Assembly: GCA_945889495.1 (NCBI GenBank)
Contig: CAMDBU010000002.1
Location: 17,984 to 81,983, forward strand
Direction of reading: 5' to 3'
Length of the DNA: 64,000 bases
From: Syntrophobacter sp. SbD2
GTDB taxonomy: Bacteria; Desulfobacterota; Binatia; UBA9968
The translations under genes and the position numbers were made by a program. Under the pieces are notes generated by a model. The model ran no database searches, was not told the DNA's origin, and saw only the letters and a list, made by a program, of their open reading frames with translations. Position 1 is the first letter of the stretch. Each line of letters opens with the position of its first letter. Of the stretch, positions 12,277 to 22,306 are shown in pieces.

Positions 12277-13577
12277 AGTCCCTGATCTCCACCCAGCAGC
12301 CGCAGGAGAAGGCCGTGCTCATCGGCGTCGATCTGCCGTCCCACGATCATAAGCTGCCGCTCGACTACAGCTTGGAAGAGCTCCAACGGCTGGCCGAGAC
12401 CGCCGGCGCCATCGTCGTGCACAAGTATTCCCAGCAGGTGCGCAGCGTCACGCCGGCGACGCTGATCGGCCGCGGCAAGGTCGACGAGATTTACGCCGGC
12501 GTGCAAGAACACCACGCCAATCTGGTCATCGTCGACGAGGATCTGACTCCGGCGCAACAGCGCAATCTGGAAAACGCCTTCAAAGTCCGCGTCGTCGACC
12601 GCAGCCAGTTGATCCTCGATATCTTCGCCAAGCGCGCGCGCAGCAACGAAGGCAAGCTGCAAGTGGAGCTAGCGCAGTTGGAATATCTGATGCCTCGGCT
12701 GACCCGTCAGTGGACCCACTTGTCGCGCTTGGGCGGCGGCATCGGCACTCGCGGGCCGGGCGAGACCCAATTGGAAGTCGACCGCCGTCGCATCCGCGAG
12801 CGCATCGGCCATTTGAAAAAGCGCCTGACCACGGTCGAACGCACGCGCAGTTTGCAGCGCCATGAACGTGGCGAAGTGCCCTTCGCCACGGTGGCCTTGG
12901 TCGGCTACACCAACGCCGGCAAGTCGACCTTGATGAACTTACTCACCCGCGCCGGGGTGTTCGTCGAGGATAAACTGTTCGCGACCCTCGACCCGACGAC
13001 AAGGGCATTGCGCTTGCCCAACGGCGACAAAGTTATGATCGTCGACACCGTCGGTTTCATCAACAAGATTCCCCATTCATTGATCGAAGCGTTCAAGAGC
13101 ACCTTGGAAGAGGTGAGCCGCGCCGATCTGCTCTTGCACATGGTCGATCTGGCCAATCCCTTGTACGAAGAGCAGATTCAGATTATCGAAAAAGTTCTGG
13201 GCGAGATCGGCGCCGGCGAGATCCCGACGATTCTCGTGCCCAACAAGGTCGATCTGGCCGGCTCCATGCCGCTGGCTCGGTTGAAAACCAACGGCGTCGC
13301 CCAGGTCTGTCCGATCTCGGCGTTGACCGGTACCGGCGTCGACGAGTTGCTCGCCGGCGTCGGCCAGATTCTCGATCAATCCAAAGAACGCCTCGACGTC
13401 GAGTTCACGCCGGGGCAAAGTTGGCTGGTGGCGCTGCTACGCGAGCGCGGCCGCATCGTCGAAGAGCGCTATGACGGCGAATCGATCAAGGTCAGCGCCC
13501 TGGTGACGCCCAAGCTCGCCGGACAAATCCGCAAATCCCTGCGCCAGGCCCATGCCGCTAATGGCCGCGGACTCTAG
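12273..13577 (+). CDS. hflX: GTPase HflX
   Basis: TLIGRGKVDEI, GGIGTRGPGETQLEVDRRRIRERI, VALVGYTNAGKSTLMNLLT, DTVGFINKIPHSLIEAFKSTLEE; probable TTG start overlapping the dnaE stop (TTGA); the ORF track extends it spuriously to 11883. Confidence 0.95.
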
Positions 13578-13579
13578 CC

Positions 13580-14146
13580 TTGCTCAACCTGCCCAACACC
13601 CTCACCCTGATCCGCATCCTGACCATTCCGATTTTCTTGGAATGTTTGGCTTACCATCTTTACTGGGAAGCGCTGGTGGTTTTTGCCCTGGGCGGTATCA
13701 CCGATTTCTTCGACGGCCTGACCGCGCGCTGGTTAAATCAGCAGACCGCCCTGGGAGCTTATCTCGATCCGGTGGCGGATAAATTGTTAGTGATCAGTTC
13801 CTACGTCATGTTGGGGCTCATCGACGGCATCCCGGTGTGGCTGACGGTGGTGGTGGTCGTGCGCGACGCGCTGATCGTGATCGGTTACGGCGCCATTTAT
13901 ATCCTGGTCGAAGAAAAAATGGCCGTGCGGCCAAGCTGGATCGGCAAGTGGAGCACGACGTTTCAGTTATTTACTTTGGCGGTGGCGCTGGTGAACTTGC
14001 ATGATGGGACGCTTCTGCATGCGGCTATCTTGCCGGTTTTTATCGGTTTCAGCGCCGCGGCGGCGGTGGCCTCGGGGCTGCAATATCTCTATCGGGGGCT
14101 CATTTGGCTTCAGGCGAGGGCGCCGTCGATCACTCCGCCTGGTTGA
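13580..14146 (+). CDS. pgsA: CDP-alcohol phosphatidyltransferase (CDP-diacylglycerol-glycerol-3-phosphate 3-phosphatidyltransferase)
   Basis: NLPNTLTLIRILTIPIF...GITDFFDGLTARWLNQQTALGAYLDPVADKLL CDP-OH-P signature. Confidence 0.92.
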   Translation: MLNLPNTLTLIRILTIPIFLECLAYHLYWEALVVFALGGITDFFDGLTARWLNQQTALGAYLDPVADKLLVISSYVMLGLIDGIPVWLTVVVVVRDALIVIGYGAIYILVEEKMAVRPSWIGKWSTTFQLFTLAVALVNLHDGTLLHAAILPVFIGFSAAAAVASGLQYLYRGLIWLQARAPSITPPG

Positions 14147-14319
14147 CATGATGGCTTGGAATTGGTAATAAAATCGATCTCTTGCAGCATCCATTGCGAC
14201 AATGCCAAGGGCCCGTAGCGGCAGCCAAAAGCTGGCCAACGAAAGTTATCAAGCGATAATACCATGCAGTCAGCGTTTGCCATTTTAGCCGCTCGCGGCC
14301 TTGTCCCTCACCCCTCGCA

Positions 14320-14393
14320 GGCACGTAGCTCAGTGGGAGAGCGCTTCCCTGACACGGAAGAGGTCGGCAGTTCAATCCTGCCCGTGCCTACCA
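14320..14393 (+). tRNA. tRNA-Val (GAC), CCA encoded
   Basis: GGCACGTAGCTCAGTGGGAGAGCGCTTCCCTGACACGGAAGAGGTCGGCAGTTCAATCCTGCCCGTGCCTACCA; anticodon loop CTGACAC between CTTCC/GGAAG. Confidence 0.95.
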
Positions 14394-14410
14394 TTTTTTA
14401 ATTTGCGGTC

Positions 14411-16321
14411 ATGGACAGTCTTCACGTCACATTTGCTGACGGCCGTGCCGTCGACGTTCGCCCTGGTATTCGGGTGGTGGAACTCGCTGCGTCCGCTGGG
14501 GCGAAAAATCTCGTCGCCGCCAAGATCGACGGTCAGCTGGTCGACTTGAACCGCGTCCTCGACAAGGACTGCACGGTCGAGTGGGTGGCGCCCGAGAGCA
14601 AGGATGGCCTCGAGGTGCTGCGCCATTCCACTGCCCATCTGATGGCCCAGGCGGTGCAAAGTCTGTTTCCCGGCACCCAGGTGACCATCGGCCCGACCAT
14701 CGACGATGGTTTTTATTACGACTTCAAAAGCGATCATGTCTTCACGCCGGAAGATCTCGAATCGATCGAAAAGCGCATGCAGGAGTTGGCCAAGGCCAAT
14801 TTAAAAGTTACCCGCGAAGAGCTGCCGCGCGCTGAAGCCATCGAGTTGTTCGGGAAAATGGGCGAAGCCTATAAAGTTGAGATCATCGAAGGCATCGCCG
14901 CCGACACGGTTTCGCTCTACCGCCAGGGCGATTGGGTCGATCTCTGCCGCGGCCCCCATGTGCCGTCTACCAGCGCCATCAAAGCCTTCAAATTGACCAG
15001 CATCGCCGGCGCCTATTGGCGCGGCGATTCGCGTAATCCCCAGTTGCAGCGGATTTACGGCACCGGCTGGGCCAACAAAAAAGATCTTGAAGACTATTTA
15101 AAGCGCATCGAAGAGGCCAAGCTGCGCGATCACCGGCGCCTCGGGCCGGCGCTCGATCTGTTCTCGCTCCATCCGATCGCGCCGGGGTCGCCGTTTTTTC
15201 ATCCCAAGGGCACGATCATCTACAATATTCTGATCCAGTACATGCGCGATTTGTACCAGCGCTACGGCTATTCCGAAGTGGTCACGCCGCTGATTTACAA
15301 GACCGATCTGTGGAAGACTTCCGGCCACTATGAGGCGTTTCACGACGACATGTTCTTGATGAACGTCCATGACGGCGAGTATGGCGTCAAGCCGATGAAC
15401 TGCCCAGGCCATTGCTATCTGTTCGGCTCGCGCAAGTATTCCTACCGCGATCTGCCGATTCGTTTCGCCGATTTTAGCCGCCTGCACCGCTTCGAGCCCT
15501 CCGGGGTCTTGTCCGGACTCACCCGGGTGCGTTCTTTCGCCCAAGATGACGCGCATATTTACTGCACGCCAGAGCAGTTGGACGGCGAGCTCGAGCAGTT
15601 CGTGGCGATGACCAAAGAGGTCTATAAAGTATTTGGCTTTGACCGCATCGAGGTGACCTTGCAAACCCGGCCGGAGAAATTTCTCGGCCGCATCGAGTTC
15701 TGGGACGCCGCCGAGGCGGGTTTGCGGCGTTGCCTGGAGCGGTCGGGATTCACGGTCGAGGTGTTGCCCGGCGAGGGGGCTTTTTACGGCCCCAAGATCG
15801 GTTTTGATTTCCGCGATGTTTTGGAGCGTTCTTGGACCCTGGCGACGGTGCAGATCGATTGCGCCATGCCCGAGCGCTTCGGCCTCAAGTATGTCACCTC
15901 GGACGGCAGCGAGGCGGTGCCGATGATGCTGCACCGGGCGGTGCTGGGTTCCATCGAGCGTTTTATCGCGATTCTCTTAGAACACTGCGCCGGTGCCTTT
16001 CCGCTCTGGCTGGCGCCGGTGCAGTTGCGCGTGTTGACCGTCACCGACGATCATAAGGAATACGCCGGCAAGGTCGTCGAACAGTTGAAGGCCGATGGCT
16101 GGCGCGTCGAGTTCGACGGCCGTAACGAGAAGCTGGGCTTTAAAATCCGCGAGGCTCAGCTCGCCAAAGTGCCCTACGCGGTGGTGATTGGCGAGAAGGA
16201 AGTGGCGGCCGCGACCGTGGCGCCGCGCCGGCGCGGCGGCGAAAACGTCGCCCCCTTGCCGGTTTTAGAGTTCGCCAACAATCTCCGCGCCGAGGTTGCA
16301 CAAGAAATGGGACAGGCATAG
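14411..16321 (+). CDS. thrS: threonyl-tRNA synthetase
   Basis: 636 aa with TGS domain, RHSTAHLMAQAV, MNCPGHC, FAQDDAHIYC. Confidence 0.97.
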   Translation: MDSLHVTFADGRAVDVRPGIRVVELAASAGAKNLVAAKIDGQLVDLNRVLDKDCTVEWVAPESKDGLEVLRHSTAHLMAQAVQSLFPGTQVTIGPTIDDGFYYDFKSDHVFTPEDLESIEKRMQELAKANLKVTREELPRAEAIELFGKMGEAYKVEIIEGIAADTVSLYRQGDWVDLCRGPHVPSTSAIKAFKLTSIAGAYWRGDSRNPQLQRIYGTGWANKKDLEDYLKRIEEAKLRDHRRLGPALDLFSLHPIAPGSPFFHPKGTIIYNILIQYMRDLYQRYGYSEVVTPLIYKTDLWKTSGHYEAFHDDMFLMNVHDGEYGVKPMNCPGHCYLFGSRKYSYRDLPIRFADFSRLHRFEPSGVLSGLTRVRSFAQDDAHIYCTPEQLDGELEQFVAMTKEVYKVFGFDRIEVTLQTRPEKFLGRIEFWDAAEAGLRRCLERSGFTVEVLPGEGAFYGPKIGFDFRDVLERSWTLATVQIDCAMPERFGLKYVTSDGSEAVPMMLHRAVLGSIERFIAILLEHCAGAFPLWLAPVQLRVLTVTDDHKEYAGKVVEQLKADGWRVEFDGRNEKLGFKIREAQLAKVPYAVVIGEKEVAAATVAPRRRGGENVAPLPVLEFANNLRAEVAQEMGQA

Positions 16322-16364
16322 AAATATAGGATCATGCAGCAGTCGGTAGCCATGGAGGTGTCTT

Positions 16365-16865
16365 ATCGCTAGGGAAGCGCGAATCAATCATCAAATTCGC
16401 GCCCGTGAAGTGCGCATCATCGGTTCCAAGGGCGAACAGCTTGGAGTGATGCCGCTACATGAGGCGCTGAAGCAGGTGGAAGCCCTGGAGCTCGACTTGG
16501 TTGAAGTCGCGCCCGACGCCCAGCCGCCGGTTTGCCGCATGATGGACTACGGCAAGTTTCGCTACGAGCAAAAGAAAAAGCAGCAGGGTCCGAAGAAGAC
16601 CGTGGTCGAGATCAAGGAAGTCAAAATGGGTTCGCGCACCGACTCCCATGATATCGAGCATAAGGTGAAAAACATTCGCAAGTTCATCGACGAGGGCCAG
16701 CGGGTCAAAGTATCGGTGTTCTTTCGTGGCCGGGAGATCACCCATCCCGAATTGGGCCGGCAAATGCTGACCGGGGTGGTTGAGTTGGTTCAGGACGTCG
16801 CCAAGGTCGATATTCAGCCGCGCCTGGAAGGGCGCAACATGGCGATGTTACTGACGCCCAAGTGA
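16365..16865 (+). CDS. infC: translation initiation factor IF-3 (probable ATC start)
   Basis: IAREARINHQIRAREVRIIGSKGEQLGVMPLHEALKQVE...LDLVEVAPDAQPPVCRMMDYGKFRYEQKKK; GGAGG 6 nt upstream of ATC at 16365; no ATG/GTG/TTG start covers the conserved N-terminus in frame. Confidence 0.88.
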   Translation: MAREARINHQIRAREVRIIGSKGEQLGVMPLHEALKQVEALELDLVEVAPDAQPPVCRMMDYGKFRYEQKKKQQGPKKTVVEIKEVKMGSRTDSHDIEHKVKNIRKFIDEGQRVKVSVFFRGREITHPELGRQMLTGVVELVQDVAKVDIQPRLEGRNMAMLLTPK

Positions 16866-16900
16866 TTTAACAGTTCGCAGTAAACTAGAGGGAGTTAAAC

Positions 16901-17098
16901 GTGCCGAAAATCAAGACTAACCGCGGGGCGGCAAAGCGCTTCCGGGTAACCGGCAGCGGCAAGATCAAACGCAACAAAGCTTACAAGCGCCATATCTTGT
17001 CGACTAAGGGCAAAAAACGTAAGCGCAACCTGCGCAAGGGAACCACGGTGGCGGCGGTGGAATCGAAGAACATTCGCCAGATGATTCCTTATAAATAG
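16901..17098 (+). CDS. rpmI: 50S ribosomal protein L35 (GTG start)
   Basis: [36 protein letters not shown]. Confidence 0.97.
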   Translation: MPKIKTNRGAAKRFRVTGSGKIKRNKAYKRHILSTKGKKRKRNLRKGTTVAAVESKNIRQMIPYK

Positions 17099-17184
17099 CC
17101 GCCAACTGAATAAACCGGGTGTGACCCGCGGCGATTCCCTATTCGCCTGCGGGGCGAAATCCGCATTGGAGAGGAGTTTTTACC

Positions 17185-17544
17185 GTGCCTAGAGCTAAAG
17201 GTGGAACTAAAACTAAGAAGCGTCATAAGAAAATTATGAAGCTCGCCAAGGGGTATGTCGGTGGCCGCGGCCGCCTGTACCGCTCGGCGGTGGAGACTGT
17301 CGAACGGGGCTTAGTGTTCGCGTACCGTGACCGGCGGGTCAAGAAGCGCACCTTTCGCGGCCTGTGGATCATCCGCATCGGCGCCGCCGCTAAGTTGAAC
17401 GGCATGTCCTACAATCAACTGATCAGCGGACTCAAGAAGGCCAACGTCGAGATCGACCGCAAAATCCTTTCGGAAATCGCCATGCATGACATGGCTGGAT
17501 TTGGCCGCCTGGCGGAAACCGCTAAAGCTCTCCTGAGCAACTAG
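17185..17544 (+). CDS. rplT: 50S ribosomal protein L20 (GTG start)
   Basis: [37 protein letters not shown]...[17 protein letters not shown]. Confidence 0.98.
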   Translation: MPRAKGGTKTKKRHKKIMKLAKGYVGGRGRLYRSAVETVERGLVFAYRDRRVKKRTFRGLWIIRIGAAAKLNGMSYNQLISGLKKANVEIDRKILSEIAMHDMAGFGRLAETAKALLSN

Positions 17545-17564
17545 CCGACATTCGATTCAGTGCC

Positions 17565-18605
17565 ATGACCGATTCCCTGGAGGCTCTCCGCGGAGAGGTT
17601 CTGGAGCGCATCCAGCAAGCCAACTCCGTCAAGGAGCTCGAACAGCTGCGCGTCGAAGCGTTGGGCCGCAGCGGCTCGCTCACGCTACTTCTGCGCGGTC
17701 TGAAAGACCTGCCGGCCGAGGAACGGCCGCGCATGGGCGAGCGCTTGAACCAGTTGCGCCGCGAGCTTGAACTGGAGCTCGACGGCCATCTCGCCACGGT
17801 CAACCAAGAAGCCAAGGCCAAGGCGCTGGCCGAAGAAAAAATCGATATCACGCTGCCCGGCACGCGCTTCGAGCGCGGCCATAGCCATCCGCTGACCCTG
17901 GTGATCGACGAGATCGTCGAGATCTTTTCCACCATGGGCTTCGAGATCGCCCGCGGGCCGGATATCGAAGACGACGATCATAACTTCGAAGCGCTCAATA
18001 TTCCCAAAGACCATCCGGCGCGCGACATGCAAGACACTTTCTTCGTCGCCGGCGGAAACCTACTGCGCACCCACACTTCGCCGGTGCAGATCCGCACCAT
18101 GGAAAGCCGCAAGCCGCCGCTGCAAGTCATCGTGCCCGGCGCGGTCTACCGCCATGACGACGACGCCACCCACTCACCGATGTTCCACCAGGTGGAAGGC
18201 TTCATGGTCGATAGCAATATCGCTTTCTCCGACCTGAAGGGCGTACTGACCCATGTGCTGCGGCAGATTTTTCACCGCGACGCCGGCGTGCGCTTTCGGC
18301 CGAGCTTTTTCCCCTTCACCGAACCGAGCGCCGAGATCGATATCCAGTGCGTGATCTGCGGCGGTGGCGGTACCCTGCGCAACGGCCAGGTCTGCCGGGT
18401 GTGCAAAGCCAGCGGTTGGTTGGAGATCCTGGGCGCCGGCATGATCGATCCGGCGGTGTTTAAATTCGTCGGCTACGATCCCGAAGAGTTCACCGGCTTC
18501 GCCTTCGGCATGGGCGTCGAGCGCATCGCCATGCTCAAATACGGCATCGACGATATCCGGTTGTTCTTTCAAAACGATCTGCGGTTCTTACGGCAATTTA
18601 ACTAA
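17565..18605 (+). CDS. pheS: phenylalanyl-tRNA synthetase alpha subunit
   Basis: ARDMQDTFFV, LLRTHTSPVQIRTME, GFAFGMGVERIAMLKYGIDDIR. Confidence 0.97.
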   Translation: MTDSLEALRGEVLERIQQANSVKELEQLRVEALGRSGSLTLLLRGLKDLPAEERPRMGERLNQLRRELELELDGHLATVNQEAKAKALAEEKIDITLPGTRFERGHSHPLTLVIDEIVEIFSTMGFEIARGPDIEDDDHNFEALNIPKDHPARDMQDTFFVAGGNLLRTHTSPVQIRTMESRKPPLQVIVPGAVYRHDDDATHSPMFHQVEGFMVDSNIAFSDLKGVLTHVLRQIFHRDAGVRFRPSFFPFTEPSAEIDIQCVICGGGGTLRNGQVCRVCKASGWLEILGAGMIDPAVFKFVGYDPEEFTGFAFGMGVERIAMLKYGIDDIRLFFQNDLRFLRQFN

Positions 18606-18616
18606 ACGGAATGGCA

Positions 18617-18695
18617 TGATGAAGTACTGGAGTGTTGGCGTGAAGGGTTTGCGAACCAATACTCCAATACTCCATCACTCCAGTACTCCAATCAT
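18617..18695. repeat. intergenic micro-repeat with inverted arms (CACTCCAGTACTCCA family)
   Basis: tgatgaagtactggagtgttgg ... ccaatactccaatactccatcactccagtactccaatca; same family as 46262-46335. Confidence 0.75.
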
Positions 18696-20774
18696 ATGAA
18701 ATTTACCCTCAACTGGCTCAAAGAATTCGTTGATTTCGCTGGCAGCGCCGAGGAACTTTCCAAGCTCCTGACCATGGCGGGGTTGGAAGTGGAGTCGCTC
18801 GCCTCGGTGGCCGAGCCGGAAGGCGGGGGGCAAGATTGGTTGTTTGAAATCGGCGTGACGCCCAACCGCGGCGATTGTCTGGGGCTACTGGGCATCGCTA
18901 AAGAAGTTTGCGCGCTCACCGGCGCCAAGCTGCGTTTCCCGGCGGTTCAAGCGAGCAAGAAAGATCCGGCCATCGGCAAACGCATCGCCATCAAGATCGA
19001 AGATCTCGATCAATGCGCGCGCTATTCGGCGCGCATCGTCGATAACCTCACCATCGGCCCGGCGCCGGCCTGGATGCGCTTTCGCCTGGAATCCTGCGGC
19101 ATCCGCGCCATCAACAACATCGTCGATGCCACCAACTACGTCATGCTGGAGACTGGCCAGCCGCTCCACGCCTTCGATTTGGCCAAGCTTTCGGCCAAGC
19201 AGATTAACGTCCGTAGCGCCGGCGCGACCGGCCAGTTCACCACCCTGGACGGCGTCGAGCGCGAATTGGTCCATGAAGACCTGCTGATTTGCGACGGCAC
19301 CACGCCGGTGGCGCTGGCCGGCGTCATGGGCGGTCTCAATTCGGAAGTGAGCGCCACCACCCAGTCGATCCTGCTCGAGAGCGCCAACTTCGCGCCGGCG
19401 ACGATCCGGCGCACCGCCAAGCGTTTGGCTTTGCACAGCGAAGCGTCGCATCGTTTCGAGCGCGGCGTCGATCCCGAGGGAACCTTCCGCGCCCTCGACC
19501 GCGCCGTGCAACTGATTGTCGATAGCGCCGGCGGCCAAGCGTCCAGCGGCAGCGCCGATTGCTACCCGAAAAAAATCGCAGCGATTAAGATTACCTTGCG
19601 CCAAGCGCGCATCGCCAAGCTACTTGGCATCGCCATCGAGCTCAAGCGCGCCGAGACCTTACTGCGCTCGCTCGGCTTGAAGACCACCCGGCAAGCCAAG
19701 CAGTTAAACGTCGTCGTGCCGACCAGCCGTCCCGACCTCACCCGTGAGATCGATCTGATCGAAGAGCTGGCGCGCCTGCATGGATACGACAACATCCCGA
19801 CCACGTTGCCGCTCCTCCGTCCCACCGGCGGGGCTATGGACTACCGGCTCGCCAGCGAGCGCAAGCTGCGCAATTTTTTCACCGGCGCCGGCCTGGTCGA
19901 AGCGATCAATTTACCGTTCATCGCCGAGGCGCTGAACGAACTCTTCACCGGACTTTGGCAGGGTGAGCCGGGCGCGGTGCCGCTGGTCAATCCGTTGGCC
20001 AAGGAATTTGGCGCCATGCGCCGCAGTCTGCTGCCCGGACTGGTCGACAACCTGCGGGTCAATTTGGCCCAGCGCACGGCGAGCTTTCACGCCTATCACT
20101 TGGGCAAAGTGTTTCGCCGTGGCGCCGACGGCGGCACGGAAGAGCGCTTGTGCGTCGGCGCCATCATGCATGGCCCGCCGGCGCTCCATGGCCTGCGCGG
20201 TGCTGACCAGGCGCCGCTCGATTTTCTCCAATGCAAAGGTGTCGTCGAAGGGCTGCTGGAGCTCTTTGGCGTGCAAAATTTAGTTTCCTGGCGGCCCCTC
20301 GCGAGCGCGGTTTTACACCCTGGACGGAGCGCCGAATTGACTCTCGATGGCGCGCCTCTCGGACTGCTCGGCCAGCTCCATCCGGATGTCGCCGAGCGCC
20401 TGGAAGTGCCGCAAGTTTATGTATTTGAACTTGACTTCGAGAAAGTGCATCAGTATGCTCCGCGGCGAATGACGATGCGCCCGCTGGGAAAATTTCCGGC
20501 CATCGAACGGGACTTTGCCATCGTCGTCGAGCGCGATTTCGCGGCCCGTCGCATCATCGACTGGATTGACGGTCTCGCCGATCCCTTAATCGAATTTGTC
20601 CGCGTGTTCGACCAATATATCGGCGCGCCGATCCCAGAGGGCAAAAAAAGTTTGGCCTACAAGATTTCTTATCGCGCCGAAGATCGCACGCTCACCGATG
20701 GCGAGGTCAATCCCTTGCATCAAAGCGTGATCGACCGCATCGGCAATGATTTCGGCGCCCAACGGCGCAGCTAA
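18696..20774 (+). CDS. pheT: phenylalanyl-tRNA synthetase beta subunit, apparently lacking the OB-fold tRNA-binding domain
   Basis: MKFTLNWLKEFVDF...LTMAGLEVES directly followed by EIGVTPNRGDCLGLLGIAKEV; 692 aa; C-terminal FDX-ACB region present. Confidence 0.94.
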   Translation: MKFTLNWLKEFVDFAGSAEELSKLLTMAGLEVESLASVAEPEGGGQDWLFEIGVTPNRGDCLGLLGIAKEVCALTGAKLRFPAVQASKKDPAIGKRIAIKIEDLDQCARYSARIVDNLTIGPAPAWMRFRLESCGIRAINNIVDATNYVMLETGQPLHAFDLAKLSAKQINVRSAGATGQFTTLDGVERELVHEDLLICDGTTPVALAGVMGGLNSEVSATTQSILLESANFAPATIRRTAKRLALHSEASHRFERGVDPEGTFRALDRAVQLIVDSAGGQASSGSADCYPKKIAAIKITLRQARIAKLLGIAIELKRAETLLRSLGLKTTRQAKQLNVVVPTSRPDLTREIDLIEELARLHGYDNIPTTLPLLRPTGGAMDYRLASERKLRNFFTGAGLVEAINLPFIAEALNELFTGLWQGEPGAVPLVNPLAKEFGAMRRSLLPGLVDNLRVNLAQRTASFHAYHLGKVFRRGADGGTEERLCVGAIMHGPPALHGLRGADQAPLDFLQCKGVVEGLLELFGVQNLVSWRPLASAVLHPGRSAELTLDGAPLGLLGQLHPDVAERLEVPQVYVFELDFEKVHQYAPRRMTMRPLGKFPAIERDFAIVVERDFAARRIIDWIDGLADPLIEFVRVFDQYIGAPIPEGKKSLAYKISYRAEDRTLTDGEVNPLHQSVIDRIGNDFGAQRRS

Positions 20775-20810
20775 GGGCAACCAGCCGCGACTACAGCGAG
20801 GAGGTGGAAC

Positions 20811-21134
20811 ATGACCAAAGCGGAAATCATCACGCGGATCTACGAGAAGGTGGGTTTTTCGAAAAAGGATGCCACCGATGTCGTCGAAGCGACTTTCGAT
20901 ATCATCAAGGGCTGTCTCGAGAAGGGCGACAAAGTAAAAATCTCCGGCTTCGGTAATTTCGTCGTCAATACCAAACGGCCGCGCAAAGGCCGTAACCCGC
21001 AGACCGGCGATGAAATCATCATCGACGGCCGCAAAGTGCTCACCTTCAAAGCCAGTCAGATCATGAAAAAGAGCCTCAATACCATGGGCTCGTCGTCGGC
21101 GATCGGCGCCCCGGACGCGCCGGCTTCGGAATAG
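20811..21134 (+). CDS. ihfA: integration host factor alpha subunit (HU/IHF family)
   Basis: MTKAEIITRIYEKVGFSKKDATDVVEATFDIIK...KISGFGNFVVNTKRPRKGRNPQTGDEI; position downstream of pheT. Confidence 0.93.
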   Translation: MTKAEIITRIYEKVGFSKKDATDVVEATFDIIKGCLEKGDKVKISGFGNFVVNTKRPRKGRNPQTGDEIIIDGRKVLTFKASQIMKKSLNTMGSSSAIGAPDAPASE

Positions 21135-21143
21135 GACGAGGCC

Positions 21144-21497
21144 ATGACGCCCATCCTGCCGGAGAAGATATATTTCAAGATCGGCGAGGTCAGCGAGATC
21201 GTCGGCGTCGAGCCTTACGTCTTGCGCTATTGGGAAACCGAGTTCGAACTGCTTAGGCCGTCCAAGGCGCCGTCCAAACACCGGCTCTACAAAAAACGCG
21301 ATGTCGAGCTTTTGCTCGACATCAAGCGGCTGCTCTACACCGAAGGTTTCACCATCGAAGGGGCACGCAAGAAACTCCGAGAAGTAAAAAAAGAAGAAAA
21401 AGACCAGCTCAAGTTGCCGCTGGTCGACCAGAAGTACCGGAGCGCCTTGATCAAAGTTAAAAAAGATCTCGAAGCGCTGCGCAAGTTGCTGGCGTAA
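21144..21497 (+). CDS. MerR family transcriptional regulator
   Basis: YFKIGEVSEIVGVEPYVLRYWETEFELLRPSKAPSKHRLYKKRDVELL. Confidence 0.92.
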   Translation: MTPILPEKIYFKIGEVSEIVGVEPYVLRYWETEFELLRPSKAPSKHRLYKKRDVELLLDIKRLLYTEGFTIEGARKKLREVKKEEKDQLKLPLVDQKYRSALIKVKKDLEALRKLLA

Positions 21498-21593
21498 CGC
21501 AGAATCGCCGCCATGCCCGGTAGGGCGCCGCCGCTAACTAAATTGATTTAGCCAAACCGGAGTGTTAAATTCCGCCTGCAATCGATCCCTTGT

Positions 21594-21670
21594 CGGGGCG
21601 TGGCGCAGCCTGGTAGCGCGCACGCTTGGGGTGCGTGAGGTCGCCGGTTCAAATCCGGCCGCCCCGACCA
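21594..21670 (+). tRNA. tRNA-Pro (GGG), CCA encoded
   Basis: CGGGGCGTGGCGCAGCCTGGTAGCGCGCACGCTTGGGGTGCGTGAGGTCGCCGGTTCAAATCCGGCCGCCCCGACCA; anticodon loop TTGGGGT. Confidence 0.96.
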
Positions 21671-21846
21671 TTTTCCCACCACTTGGAAACTCGCTTTAGT
21701 GCCGCTGGGACGATCTCCGATCTCCCATGACGATTTGGGTAAACTTGACAGGAACGACGGCGGCGGTTTACAAGTGAAGACGCCGGTGACATTTTTGTCG
21801 TAAAACTTCCCACCGCGGTGACGATGGGCGAAGGCGGTAACCGTCG

Positions 21847-22227
21847 ATGAGCAGCCCTGCAATAAACAACGGTGAATCAGTCGAGCGCCTGATGGACATC
21901 ATTCTCCAGATGCGCATGAATCTGGGGCATATCAATGAAACCCTGCAGCAGCAGACCTTTGAGATCCGCCAGCAGTTGGGCGCGGTGTTCGAAGAGCAGA
22001 AACGCGGCTTGGAAAAAGCTCTGAGCGAGATCGATGCCAAGCTGCTCGAATGTTCTACGTCGCTGCAAGATTATCAGCGCCTTTACGGCTCACTAGCGGC
22101 GATGCGCGACAAACTGGTGCAATTGGGCGGCGACCCAAGCGCTCTGCCGGAGTCGTTGGGCACCGCGCCGATGGAAGAAGTGCTGCTCGCCCGGCTGCGC
22201 CTGCTGCGCGATCTCGGTAAGCTGTAA
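21847..22227 (+). CDS. hypothetical protein, predicted coiled coil
   Basis: 126 aa, heptad-like Glu/Gln/Leu-rich sequence; no family recognised. Confidence 0.55.
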   Translation: MSSPAINNGESVERLMDIILQMRMNLGHINETLQQQTFEIRQQLGAVFEEQKRGLEKALSEIDAKLLECSTSLQDYQRLYGSLAAMRDKLVQLGGDPSALPESLGTAPMEEVLLARLRLLRDLGKL

Positions 22228-22306
22228 AATTTTTTCCTCTCAATCCGCTAAGCATCCGCACTTAACTAGCAAGTCGCCCCGCAGCTGTGCTAAATTCGCC
22301 CGGTGA

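Noticed and set aside
21548-21862. Minus-strand ORF containing GRPDLNRRPHAPQACALPGCATPR
   Set aside because: This is the antisense translation of the tRNA-Pro gene, a well-known spurious protein annotation
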